Positions 55,109 through 63,137 of a DNA stretch of 64,000 bases are shown piece by piece; position 1 is the first letter of the stretch, and every line of letters starts with the position of its first letter. The notes beneath the pieces were generated by a model, which was not told where the DNA came from, did not search any database, and worked only from the letters and a program-made list of their open reading frames with translations. The position numbers and the translations under genes are program-made. The DNA comes from a bacterium (GTDB lineage Bacteria; Auribacterota; Tritonobacteria; UBA1439), in NCBI GenBank assembly GCA_028716845.1, contig JAQUPF010000002.1:124001-188000 (forward strand), read 5' to 3'.

Positions 55109-57301
55109 ATGAGCCGCCCCGTCGGCGCCGCACCCGCGGACGCGAAGCGCCTCGCCGCCATGCTGGAATTCGTCCACCGGACGGTGTCGCTCCGGCGCGC
55201 CTTCGTCCTCTACGGCCCCGGCAACGCCATGTACGCCGGGAACATCGAGGGGTGGCGGCAGGCGGCCGACCTGTTCTTCACGGGGCAGGAGGGGATCGAG
55301 CTCACCGGCGCCGGGCGCGCCCTCTTCTTCGGCGACACCCTCATGCCAGGGGGGTCCCCCTTCGTCCGCGACCTCGCCGAGAACTTCCGCCGCCTCATCA
55401 TCAGGAGAATCTCCATCCAGGCCGGCATCGACGAGGCCGAGCTTCGGGCCCTCATGGAGATGCTCTCCCGGGACAGCAGGGGGCTCCTCTTGAAGGGGGG
55501 GGCGGCCGCCTTCCTGCGGGAGCGCGGCGTGAAGAGCGCCGCCGTCATCGAGAACGTCTACCTCAGGCGGGAGGGCGGCGCCGGCGAGGCGACGCTCGAC
55601 GAGGCGTCCCTCACCGACGACGACCTCGCCTTCATCCGCCGCCAGATCAAGAACATGATCGCGCTCGCGCGCGACGGGTTCGCGCTCAGGGGGGAGGAGC
55701 GGGGGCTGCTGACGGAGGCCGCCGAACATCCCACCTTCATGGGAGAGCTGCTGAAGGAGATGGCGGGGGAGGCGGCCGGGCCGGAGGGGACGCTCGCGGC
55801 GAGGGCCGACGCGATGTCGGAGGTGCTCGACGTCCTCGCCGGGCAGATACGGAAGGGGGGGGCGCGGGACGAGGCGTTCGCGCGGCAGGCCTTCTCCGGG
55901 ATGCTCTCTGCGGTCGAGGAGCCGCTGCGGCTGGAGGTCCTCAGGGCGCAGTTCGACGACGCCGGCCAGCTCCCCCCCGTCCTCGACGAGGACGTCTACG
56001 GGGCGGACGAGAACGTCCTCGTCGGGTTCATCGTCGACCTGTTCCGGCGCGATCCGGGCGCCCCCGCGCGGCTCCGGCCGCTCACCGGGCGGCTCATGGG
56101 CGCAGGCGACGAGTTCGGCCGCCTGCTCGATCGGATCGGGGAGGCCTGCCGTGAAGGGGGGCTCGACGCCGCCCCGCTCGCCCGGGCGCTCGAGGAGGGG
56201 GCGAGGAGCGTCTCCCGCACGGGGCGGCCTCCCGCGCCTCCGGCGCCCGGCGGCGCGGCGCCCGGCGGCCTCCCCGCCGCCCTCCCGCCCGACTTCGGGG
56301 AGCGGTTCCGGAAGGCCCTCGCGGAATGCGCCGACGTGGAAACCGCCGTCCTTTCCGAGCTCCTCCGGGCGGGCGCCGTCACCACGGAGTTCGCCGGCAG
56401 GGTCGCCGCGAGGATCGCGGAACTCGCCGCCGGCGGGACGGATGCCGCCTGGGGCCTCCTGCGCGCCCTCATTGACGCGGCGAAGTCGGGGGGGGGCGCC
56501 GCCGCGCCGCTCGTCTCCGGAATCGTGTGGCTCTTCACGGGGGGGGCCGCCCGGCCCCTCCTCGACTCGCCGGTCGGCGCGGAGGAGAAGGCGGCGGCGA
56601 TCGCCGACATCATCGGGATCGTGCCTCCGCCGGACGCCGCGGCCGTCTGGGGAGCGCTCGCCGGCGGGGCGGGCGAATCGCCGTTCCGGGATCTCCTCGT
56701 CGAGGCGGGGAGGCGGGAGCCGAAGGCGGTCGGCGAGGTGCTGCGTGCACAGGCGGCCAGCGGGAGGTGGGACGTCCTCTCCCGGTCGCTCGAGGTGCTC
56801 GAGGCGCTGCCGGCCGAGATCTCCTCCCCCCTCATGCTCGACCTCTGCCGGCACCCCGAGGCGAAGGTGCGCGCCCGGGCGGTCGGGATGCTCGGACGGT
56901 CGGGGCTCGCGGAGGCGCCCATGGTTCTGGACCGCATGACCGCCGACGGCGATCCGGATGTTCGGCGGGCGGCCATCCCGTTCCTTGGCCTCGTCGGCGG
57001 CGAGCGGGCCCTCCCGAGACTCATCGAGATCGCGGAGGGCGCCCGCGACCGGTGGGACGCGGAGGATCGCGTCCTCGCCTGCCGGGCCCTCGGCAGGAGC
57101 GGCCGGCGGGAGGCGGTCCGCCCGCTCGCCGCGCTCCTCGAGCGCGCCGGGGATCTCCTGGCGGGGGAGGGGGGACGGCACCTCCGCGCCTCCATCCGTT
57201 TCGCCCTCGAGAGCATCGGCGGGGAAGAGGCGCGGGCGGCGCTCGACCGCGACGCGCGGCGGGGGACCTCGCCGCTCCGGCGCCTCTTCGGCGGGAGGTG
57301 A
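55109..57301 (+). CDS. HEAT-repeat protein with N-terminal sensor-like module
   Basis: About 730 residues. Residues 20-120 (YGPGNAMYAGNIEGWRQAAD, ALFFGDTLM, LIIRRISIQAGIDEAELRAL) share a pattern with the N-terminus of the HD-GYP protein encoded next. The C-terminal part has HEAT-like repeats (KVRARAVGMLGRSG, PDVRRAAIPFLGLVGGERA, VLACRALGRSGRREAVRPLA). The middle is Gly/Ala/Pro-rich. Function unknown; it probably works with the adjacent HD-GYP protein. An in-frame GTG at 55097 is an alternative start. Confidence 0.75.
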   Translation: MSRPVGAAPADAKRLAAMLEFVHRTVSLRRAFVLYGPGNAMYAGNIEGWRQAADLFFTGQEGIELTGAGRALFFGDTLMPGGSPFVRDLAENFRRLIIRRISIQAGIDEAELRALMEMLSRDSRGLLLKGGAAAFLRERGVKSAAVIENVYLRREGGAGEATLDEASLTDDDLAFIRRQIKNMIALARDGFALRGEERGLLTEAAEHPTFMGELLKEMAGEAAGPEGTLAARADAMSEVLDVLAGQIRKGGARDEAFARQAFSGMLSAVEEPLRLEVLRAQFDDAGQLPPVLDEDVYGADENVLVGFIVDLFRRDPGAPARLRPLTGRLMGAGDEFGRLLDRIGEACREGGLDAAPLARALEEGARSVSRTGRPPAPPAPGGAAPGGLPAALPPDFGERFRKALAECADVETAVLSELLRAGAVTTEFAGRVAARIAELAAGGTDAAWGLLRALIDAAKSGGGAAAPLVSGIVWLFTGGAARPLLDSPVGAEEKAAAIADIIGIVPPPDAAAVWGALAGGAGESPFRDLLVEAGRREPKAVGEVLRAQAASGRWDVLSRSLEVLEALPAEISSPLMLDLCRHPEAKVRARAVGMLGRSGLAEAPMVLDRMTADGDPDVRRAAIPFLGLVGGERALPRLIEIAEGARDRWDAEDRVLACRALGRSGRREAVRPLAALLERAGDLLAGEGGRHLRASIRFALESIGGEEARAALDRDARRGTSPLRRLFGGR

Positions 57302-57306
57302 TCGCG

Positions 57307-58506
57307 ATGGAAGACGGGCGGCGGGCGGCCGAGGCGGCGAGCGGGGAGCTGCTCGCCGTCCTCGACAACATCGAGCTGCTCGTCAAGCAGCTCGTGACGG
57401 CGGCGAGCCAGGCGGCCCTCTACACGGCGTCCCATCCCGCCGCGACGGAGTACGTCCGCAGGGCCTGGGAGACGGCGGCCGGGATCCTCTCCCGGAAGGA
57501 GTCGTTCGCCGTGAGCGTCCGCGAGGAGATGCTCGTGTACGAGAGCATCCCCCTCTACCGCCTAAGCGTGAGCGCGGGGAAGTTCATCGAGCTCCTCTCG
57601 ATGCGGAAGATCCACGGGCTGATCATCCGGCGGGGGCTCTCGGCGGAGGAGGTTGTCGGCCTCCTGCAGGTCCTCGTCGCCCCCCCCGGCACGGCCGAGG
57701 GGCGTGAGGCGGTCGACCGGGAACTGGAGCGGGCCGGCGTCCGCCATGCCGAGGCGATGGAGATCAGGGAGGGGGCGGCGGAGGGCCCCTCCAGGGGCCC
57801 GGGCGAGGTGTACCGGGACACGGTCCACCTCATGCGGGGAGCCGCGCACGCGCTCCTCAGGGGGAAACTGCTCGACGGCACCGGGATCGCCGCGGAGGCA
57901 GACTCCATCGCGGAACTCGCCGCGCGGCAGACGGCCGAGGCCCTCTCGCTCGCCTTCGATCGCCGGTACGACGACGACCTGTACCTCCACCCGGTGCACG
58001 TCTGCCTCCTCGCCGCCGCCCTCGGCTCGCGCCTCGTCAGCGACCCGCACGCGCTCGGCCTGATCGCGCGGGCAGCCCTCCTCCACGATATCGGCAAGTC
58101 ATTCATCCCGAGAGAGATACTCTCGAGGCCGGGGGGCCTCTCGGAGGGGGAGCGGGAGACCGTGCGCCGCCACCCGGTGGAGGGGGCGCGGATCCTCGCC
58201 GAGACGGAGGGGATCGCCCCGGTGTGCGTGGTGGTCGCCTACGAGCACCACATCCACTTCGACGGCGGGGGGTATCCCGCGGGGGCGCCGGGCCGGCGGC
58301 CGCATCCGGCGAGCCTCCTTGTCCAGGTGGTCGACGCGTACGACGCCCTCACCACCCGCCGGCCCTACAGGGATCCGCTCCCGCACGGCGACGCGCTCGC
58401 CGTGCTCGTCCGGGAGGCGGGGACCCGGTTCGAGCCGGGGATGGTGGCGGAATTCGTCCGGCTGATGGAGGGGGCGCGCGAGGTCCCGGAGGGGGATGAG
58501 CGATGA
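57307..58506 (+). CDS. HD-GYP domain phosphodiesterase-like protein
   Basis: A 399-residue protein. The N-terminal 130 residues resemble those of the upstream HEAT-type protein (LYTASHPAATEYVRRAWETA, LIIRRGLSAEEVVGLLQVLV). The C-terminal half is an HD-GYP domain: ALLHDIGKSFIP, RHPVEGARIL, YEHHIHFDGGGYP and DAYDALTTRRPYRD. HD-GYP proteins degrade cyclic di-GMP or related dinucleotides. The GYP motif is present, so activity is plausible. It overlaps queC by four bases. Confidence 0.88.
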   Translation: MEDGRRAAEAASGELLAVLDNIELLVKQLVTAASQAALYTASHPAATEYVRRAWETAAGILSRKESFAVSVREEMLVYESIPLYRLSVSAGKFIELLSMRKIHGLIIRRGLSAEEVVGLLQVLVAPPGTAEGREAVDRELERAGVRHAEAMEIREGAAEGPSRGPGEVYRDTVHLMRGAAHALLRGKLLDGTGIAAEADSIAELAARQTAEALSLAFDRRYDDDLYLHPVHVCLLAAALGSRLVSDPHALGLIARAALLHDIGKSFIPREILSRPGGLSEGERETVRRHPVEGARILAETEGIAPVCVVVAYEHHIHFDGGGYPAGAPGRRPHPASLLVQVVDAYDALTTRRPYRDPLPHGDALAVLVREAGTRFEPGMVAEFVRLMEGAREVPEGDER

Positions 58507-59219
58507 AGCCGGCGCGGCGTGACGCCGGGTCCGGGGAGGGGCGGGAGACGGCGGTCATCGCCTTCAGCGGCGGGATGGACTCGTGCGTCGCGGCGGCCTT
58601 CGCCGCGGAGCGGTACCGTCCCGCACTCCTCCACGTCCGCTACGGCCAGCGGACCGAGGAGCGGGAGGAGGCGGCGTTCCGGGCGATCGCCGACCATTAC
58701 GGCGTGCCGCCGCGCCTGCGGCTCGTCGTCGACGCGCCGCACTTCCGGGCGATCGGCGCCTCCTGCCTCACCGACGCCGCCGCGCCCGTCCCGAAGGGGC
58801 GCCTGGGGGGCGCCTCGGTGCCGACGACCTACGTCCCGTTCAGGAACGCCTTCATGCTGGCCGTGGCGGTCTCGTGGGCGGAGGCGATCGGGGCGCGGAG
58901 CGTCTTCTCGGGCATCACGCACCCGTCGAGCCCCGGCTACCCTGACTGCAGCCCCGCCTTCATCACGGCCTTCCGCCTCCTCGTCGCCTCGGGGACGAGG
59001 CCGGGATCCCGCATCGAGGTCGAGACCCCCCTCCTCCACATGACGAAGGCGGAGATCGTGCGGGAGGGGATCGCGCGCGGGGCCCCCCTGCACCTCACCT
59101 GGTCCTGCTACGTGAGCGCGGGACCGGCCGCCTGCGGCCGGTGCGAGAGCTGCCTCGCGCGGCTCGAGGGGTTCAGGCTCGCGGGGACGGCCGATCCGAT
59201 ACCGTATGAACGACCTTGA
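58503..59219 (+). CDS. queC: 7-cyano-7-deazaguanine synthase QueC
   Basis: A 238-residue ATP-dependent amidoligase-type enzyme that makes preQ0 from 7-carboxy-7-deazaguanine. PP-loop AFSGGMDSCVAA, family motifs VRYGQRTEEREEAAF and VPTTYVPFRNAFML and the zinc-binding cysteines in WSCYVSAGPAACGRCESC. QueF at 20983 uses its product. The ATG overlaps the HD-GYP stop (ATGA). queD and queE are not in the window. Confidence 0.93.
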   Translation: MKPARRDAGSGEGRETAVIAFSGGMDSCVAAAFAAERYRPALLHVRYGQRTEEREEAAFRAIADHYGVPPRLRLVVDAPHFRAIGASCLTDAAAPVPKGRLGGASVPTTYVPFRNAFMLAVAVSWAEAIGARSVFSGITHPSSPGYPDCSPAFITAFRLLVASGTRPGSRIEVETPLLHMTKAEIVREGIARGAPLHLTWSCYVSAGPAACGRCESCLARLEGFRLAGTADPIPYERP

Positions 59220-59301
59220 TGCGGCCGGGGCGGGGATGATAGGATAGTAAGGTTTTGCGCGGGACGAGGCACATCCCGCGGGTGCAGGGGAGGGGGTGGC
59301 G

Positions 59302-60690
59302 ATGGGCATCGTCGACAGGATGATCACATATACCCAGCGGAAGGCCCTCCGCGAAATCATGAACCGCCTGCCGAACTTCTCCATGAACGGCCTCATCCGC
59401 ATGACGCACCTGGCGGAGCTCCTGACGAGGAACCAGGACGACAAGGAGATCCTCCGGCACATGCGGGACGCCTTCCGCCGGGAGCACCCCACCGTCCTGC
59501 TCGCGAGGGACGTCATGGGGAGGCTCTCCCCGAACTGCCGCGACCGACTCGTCAACAACCTGCTCCTGAACGACCTCGTCATCGGCAACTCGCTCCGCGA
59601 GAACGAGATCTATGAGCGGGAGGGTTTCGTCCCCCCCCTCCTCCTCGTCATCAGCCCGACGATGCGCTGCAACCTGCGGTGCTACGGCTGCTACGCGGGC
59701 GAATATGACCAGCATTTCGGCCTCCCGTTCGAGCTCGTCGACCGGATCATCGGCGAGGCGAAGGAGCTCGGCATCTACTTCATCACCTTCTCGGGGGGCG
59801 AGGTCTTCACCCGGGACGACATCTGGAAGATCTACGAGAAGCACAACGACGTCTATTTCCAGCTCTACACGAACGGGACGCTCATCGACCGGGAGGCGGC
59901 CCGGCGGCTCGCGGAGCTCGGGAACGTCGCGCCCATGATCAGCGTCGAGGGGATGGAGGAGCGGACGGAGCGCCGGCGCGGCCCCGGGACGTACCGGCGG
60001 ATCATGGCGGCCATGGACGCCCTCGCCGCGGAGGGGGTCGTCTTCGGGGCCTCCTGCACCGAGACGAGGGAGAACATCGACGAGATCTGCAGCGACGAGT
60101 TCGTGGACATGCTCGTCGCGAAGGGGGCGATGGTATTGTGGTACTTCCAGTACATCCCCATCGGGCGGGCGCCCGCCCTCGATCTCATGCCCACCCCGGA
60201 GCAGCGGGACGAGTTCCGCCGGCGGGTGCGGGCGGTGCGGAACGGCAAGCCGATCTTCGTCGGCGATTTCTGGAACGACGGCTACTTCGTCGGCGGCTGC
60301 ATCGCCGGGGGGCGCCACTACCTCCACATCAACGCGAACGGCGACGTTGAGCCGTGCGTCTTCTGCCACTTCGCCGTGGACAACATCCGCGAGAAGAGCC
60401 TCCGGGAGTCGCTCCAGTCGGACTTCTTCCGGGCCATAAGGGCCCGGCAGCCCTACACCGACAACCTGCTCAGGCCGTGCATGCTCGTCGACTGCCCCGA
60501 GGTCCTCGAGGAGGTGGTGCGCGCCCACGGCGCGCGGCCGACCCACCCGGGGGCCGAGAGCCTCATCACCGTCCTCAGGGAGCCGATCAGGGAGTACGCC
60601 GAGCGGTACGCCCGGCTGGCGGACCGGGCCTGGGAGAAGGAGTACATCGAGAAGGGGTACGCGCGGGGATACGCCGGGATGTGCAGTTGA
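59302..60690 (+). CDS. Radical SAM protein with SPASM-like tail
   Basis: A 462-residue iron-sulfur enzyme. The CxxxCxxC cluster motif is CNLRCYGC with a preceding ISPTM and the glycine-rich TFSGGEVFTRDD; ISVEGMEERTE and YFQYIPIGRAPAL follow. C-terminal cysteines (VGGCIAGG, PCVFCHFA, RPCMLVDCPE) suggest a SPASM-type auxiliary cluster. The first 110 residues are a helical extension. Members modify peptides, proteins or unknown substrates; this one cannot be assigned. A HEAT-repeat gene follows 28 bases later. ATG at 59302 preferred over GTG 59296. Confidence 0.85.
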   Translation: MGIVDRMITYTQRKALREIMNRLPNFSMNGLIRMTHLAELLTRNQDDKEILRHMRDAFRREHPTVLLARDVMGRLSPNCRDRLVNNLLLNDLVIGNSLRENEIYEREGFVPPLLLVISPTMRCNLRCYGCYAGEYDQHFGLPFELVDRIIGEAKELGIYFITFSGGEVFTRDDIWKIYEKHNDVYFQLYTNGTLIDREAARRLAELGNVAPMISVEGMEERTERRRGPGTYRRIMAAMDALAAEGVVFGASCTETRENIDEICSDEFVDMLVAKGAMVLWYFQYIPIGRAPALDLMPTPEQRDEFRRRVRAVRNGKPIFVGDFWNDGYFVGGCIAGGRHYLHINANGDVEPCVFCHFAVDNIREKSLRESLQSDFFRAIRARQPYTDNLLRPCMLVDCPEVLEEVVRAHGARPTHPGAESLITVLREPIREYAERYARLADRAWEKEYIEKGYARGYAGMCS

Positions 60691-60718
60691 GCGCCGGCGT
60701 CCGCGCCGGCGGCGAGTG

Positions 60719-62347
60719 ATGGACACGATACTGAAAAAGCTGTGCGCCCTCCTCGACAGCGACGACGCGGAGCTCCAGTGCTCGGCGGCGCGCGTCCTCG
60801 GTGAGCTCGGGCCGAAGGATCGAGCGGTCGCCGTCGCCCTCGCCCGGCGCCTCGACACCCCCAACGTCACGGTGCGGAACTACCTCCTCGCCGCGCTCTC
60901 GAAGGTCTCGTGCCGCGAGGTCGTCCCGCACCTCTTCCCGGCGCTCCGGGAGGGAGGCGCCGTCGGCGAGAAGGTCGCCGGCATCATCGCCGGGGCCGGC
61001 CCCGCCGCGGCCGTCGAGGTGCGGAAGGCGTTCGCCCGCGCCGATGAGCCGCTCCGCCGGGCCCTCGCGGGCCTCCTCGGGAGGATCGGGACGGAGGAGG
61101 CGTGCGGCTTCCTCGTCGACCGGCTCGCCGACAGCGGCCCCGACCTCTCGCGGACCATCTGCCTCGCCCTTCGCGAGGCGATCGGCCGCGCCGGGCCGCA
61201 GGTGCGCCGGGCCGCCCTCAGGAAGGTCAACGCCCTCCTCGCTTCGCCGGGGACGGCGGCGAGCGAGGAGCGGACCGCCCACGGCGTCGCCCTCCTCGGC
61301 GACATCGGCGACCCCTCCTCGACGGGGAGGCTCCTCGGCTTCGCGTCGCCGGGGCGGCCGCTCCCGGTGCGGGAGCGGGCCCTCGCCGCCCTCGCCCGCA
61401 TCGACATACCCCCCGCGGCCGCGCAGGGCGCCGCCGAGGCGCTCATCCCGATGCTCGGCGAGGACGACCGCCACGGCGTCGTCCATGGCGCCCTCGGCGT
61501 CCTCCGCAAGTTCGACATCCCGAAGCGTCTCCTGCCGAAGCTCCAGGAGGGCGTCCGGAGCGCGAACCCCGCGGTCCGGAGCTTCGTCCTCTCCCAGCTC
61601 GGGAGGGTCGATTCCCGCGAGAACATCGACCGGCTGCTCGCGCACCTCAACACGGGGGGCTTCCAGGAGCGCCGCGCGGCCCAGGAGGCGCTCGCCGCCA
61701 TCCCGGGCGCGGCCGCGCACATCCTGCGGGAGCTCGACGCCGCCCGCGACTACGAGTCGGGGATGCGGCTCGTCAGCATCCTCCGGGCGCACCGGGGGCG
61801 GATCGGCGCGCCCGACAAGCGGCGCCTCTTCGAGCGCCTGGAGAAGGCGCGGGAGGCGGACGACGAGCGGCATTCGATCTACGCCGCGGCGCTCCAGGTC
61901 GTCGATCCCGACTTCCTCGTCGAGCGGGTCCTCGGCCGCGTGAAGCGGCTCCGGGCGGCGCGCCGGTTCGCGGAGATCGAGGGGATCGCGGGCGTGCTCG
62001 CGCGGCACGCCCTCCTCACCCCGGAGCTCAAGTACGAGCTCGCGGTCTCCCGGCTGCGGGGCCGCCTCCCCGATCTCTCCTCGCCCCGCCGGAAGGAGGA
62101 TCCCGCCCTCCGCCTGTTCGGCGAGCTCCTCGGCGCCGAGGGGTTCCCGCTCCTCAGGCGCCTGAAGACCGACCGCGCGCTCGGCCCCTCCGAGCTCTAC
62201 CACCTCGGTTTCCACTTCTCGGAGATGCTGTTCGCGCAGCGGGAGTTCGGGATCGAGCTCCTGCGGATCGTCGCCGGCAAATGGCCGCGGTCGAAGCTGG
62301 CGCGGCCGGCGCGTCAGAAGCTCGCGCTCGTGGGCTCGAGCGCCTGA
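60719..62347 (+). CDS. HEAT-repeat protein
   Basis: A 542-residue alpha-solenoid. Repeats of about 35 residues can be read across most of its length (ELQCSAARVLGELGPKDRAV, VTVRNYLLAALSKVSCREVV, PVRERALAALARIDIPPAAA, PAVRSFVLSQLGRVDSRENI). Such proteins usually act as scaffolds. It follows the radical SAM gene by 28 bases and is likely its partner or substrate carrier. No enzyme motif seen. In-frame GTG one codon upstream is possible. Confidence 0.75.
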   Translation: MDTILKKLCALLDSDDAELQCSAARVLGELGPKDRAVAVALARRLDTPNVTVRNYLLAALSKVSCREVVPHLFPALREGGAVGEKVAGIIAGAGPAAAVEVRKAFARADEPLRRALAGLLGRIGTEEACGFLVDRLADSGPDLSRTICLALREAIGRAGPQVRRAALRKVNALLASPGTAASEERTAHGVALLGDIGDPSSTGRLLGFASPGRPLPVRERALAALARIDIPPAAAQGAAEALIPMLGEDDRHGVVHGALGVLRKFDIPKRLLPKLQEGVRSANPAVRSFVLSQLGRVDSRENIDRLLAHLNTGGFQERRAAQEALAAIPGAAAHILRELDAARDYESGMRLVSILRAHRGRIGAPDKRRLFERLEKAREADDERHSIYAAALQVVDPDFLVERVLGRVKRLRAARRFAEIEGIAGVLARHALLTPELKYELAVSRLRGRLPDLSSPRRKEDPALRLFGELLGAEGFPLLRRLKTDRALGPSELYHLGFHFSEMLFAQREFGIELLRIVAGKWPRSKLARPARQKLALVGSSA

Positions 62348-62361
62348 GCCGCCGCCGCACG

Positions 62362-62470
62362 AAGAACGAAGCCACCACGGATCCGCACGGATCATCACGG
62401 ATTGTCACGGATCCGGACGCGGCTCAAAGCCGGAAGCAGAAATGAACGGCAATCCGCGCTGAATTGGTGC
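62362..62470. repeat. GATCCGTG-family dispersed repeat
   Basis: Tandem units: ACCACGGATCCGCACGGATC then ATCACGGATTGTCACGGATC on this strand, and GCAATCCGCGCTGAATTGG in the opposite sense at the end. Same family as the repeats at 1.6, 10.1, 13.2 and 53.3 kb. Confidence 0.6.
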
Positions 62471-62601
62471 GTTGCCGTTCCCGCGGTTGCGGACGAGAAA
62501 GCGGACGAGAAAGTGGTGGACGCGCGGGGGCGGTGAGGTATAATAAAACCAGCTTTTCCGGCGGAGCCGGACCGACGGAACGCGTTCGAAAGGAGGAGCG
62601 G

Positions 62602-62823
62602 ATGGACGGAAGGCGGATCGCGATCTGTGTCGCGCTGGTCGCGGCGGCGGTGCTCTGCGGTTGCGCCGGGTATTTCCACTACCACCCGATCAAGACGGTC
62701 ACCGAGAAGGAGGAGGCGGCGGCGGCGCCGGCGACGAGGATGTTCACCGGCGAGACGTTCAGCGCGCCGGTCACGCACGGGATCTCGGCGGCGCCCGTCG
62801 CGGACGAGAGCTTCATCAAGTGA
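62602..62823 (+). CDS. Small lipoprotein
   Basis: A 73-residue protein with a lipobox (AVLCGC, mature Cys about residue 21) and a short mature part rich in Ala, Glu and Thr (EKEEAAAAPATRMFTGETFS). AAGGAGGAGCGG precedes the ATG; a TATAAT box stands at 62539-62544. No family recognised. Two hairpins follow the stop. Confidence 0.62.
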   Translation: MDGRRIAICVALVAAAVLCGCAGYFHYHPIKTVTEKEEAAAAPATRMFTGETFSAPVTHGISAAPVADESFIK

Positions 62824-62827
62824 GGCC

Positions 62828-62892
62828 CCGGCCTTCGGGCCGGCACAGGCATGGGAACGGCGGGCGCTCCCCGCGCGCGGGGAGCGCCCGCC
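62828..62892 (+). terminator. Tandem hairpins after the lipoprotein gene
   Basis: CCGGCCTTCGGGCCGG at 62828-62843 and a perfect 14-bp stem (arms GGCGGGCGCTCCCC and GGGGAGCGCCCGCC, loop GCGCGC) at 62859-62892. No T-run follows, so termination would be Rho-dependent or weak; they may also stabilise the mRNA end. Confidence 0.5.
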
Positions 62893-62924
62893 CTGTCCAA
62901 CCGCGCGCGGAAGGGGGACCGGAC

Positions 62925-63125
62925 GTGGCGGATATTCGGATCGGCGACCTCGTGAGCTGGAAGAGCGGACAGAAGACGAAGGTCGGCGTCGTGCGGCAGG
63001 TCAACGAGGACGGCTCCTGCACGATCGACTACACGACGACGACCGGCAGGTTCGAGGAGCGCATCGGCGCCGGCCGTCTCGAGCGGATCACCTCGACGGT
63101 GGATGGGGAGGCCCCGGGGGCCTGA
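62925..63125 (+). CDS. Small SH3-like/KOW-like protein
   Basis: A 66-residue protein: RIGDLVSWKSGQKTKVGVV, then SCTIDYTTTTGRFEERIGAG. The alternation of short strands looks like a small beta barrel (SH3, KOW or Tudor-like), as found in small nucleic-acid or protein binding modules. GTG start with AAGGGGGACCGGAC before it. It converges with the decarboxylase gene. Confidence 0.5.
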   Translation: MADIRIGDLVSWKSGQKTKVGVVRQVNEDGSCTIDYTTTTGRFEERIGAGRLERITSTVDGEAPGA

Positions 63126-63137
63126 GCCCCGGGGCGG

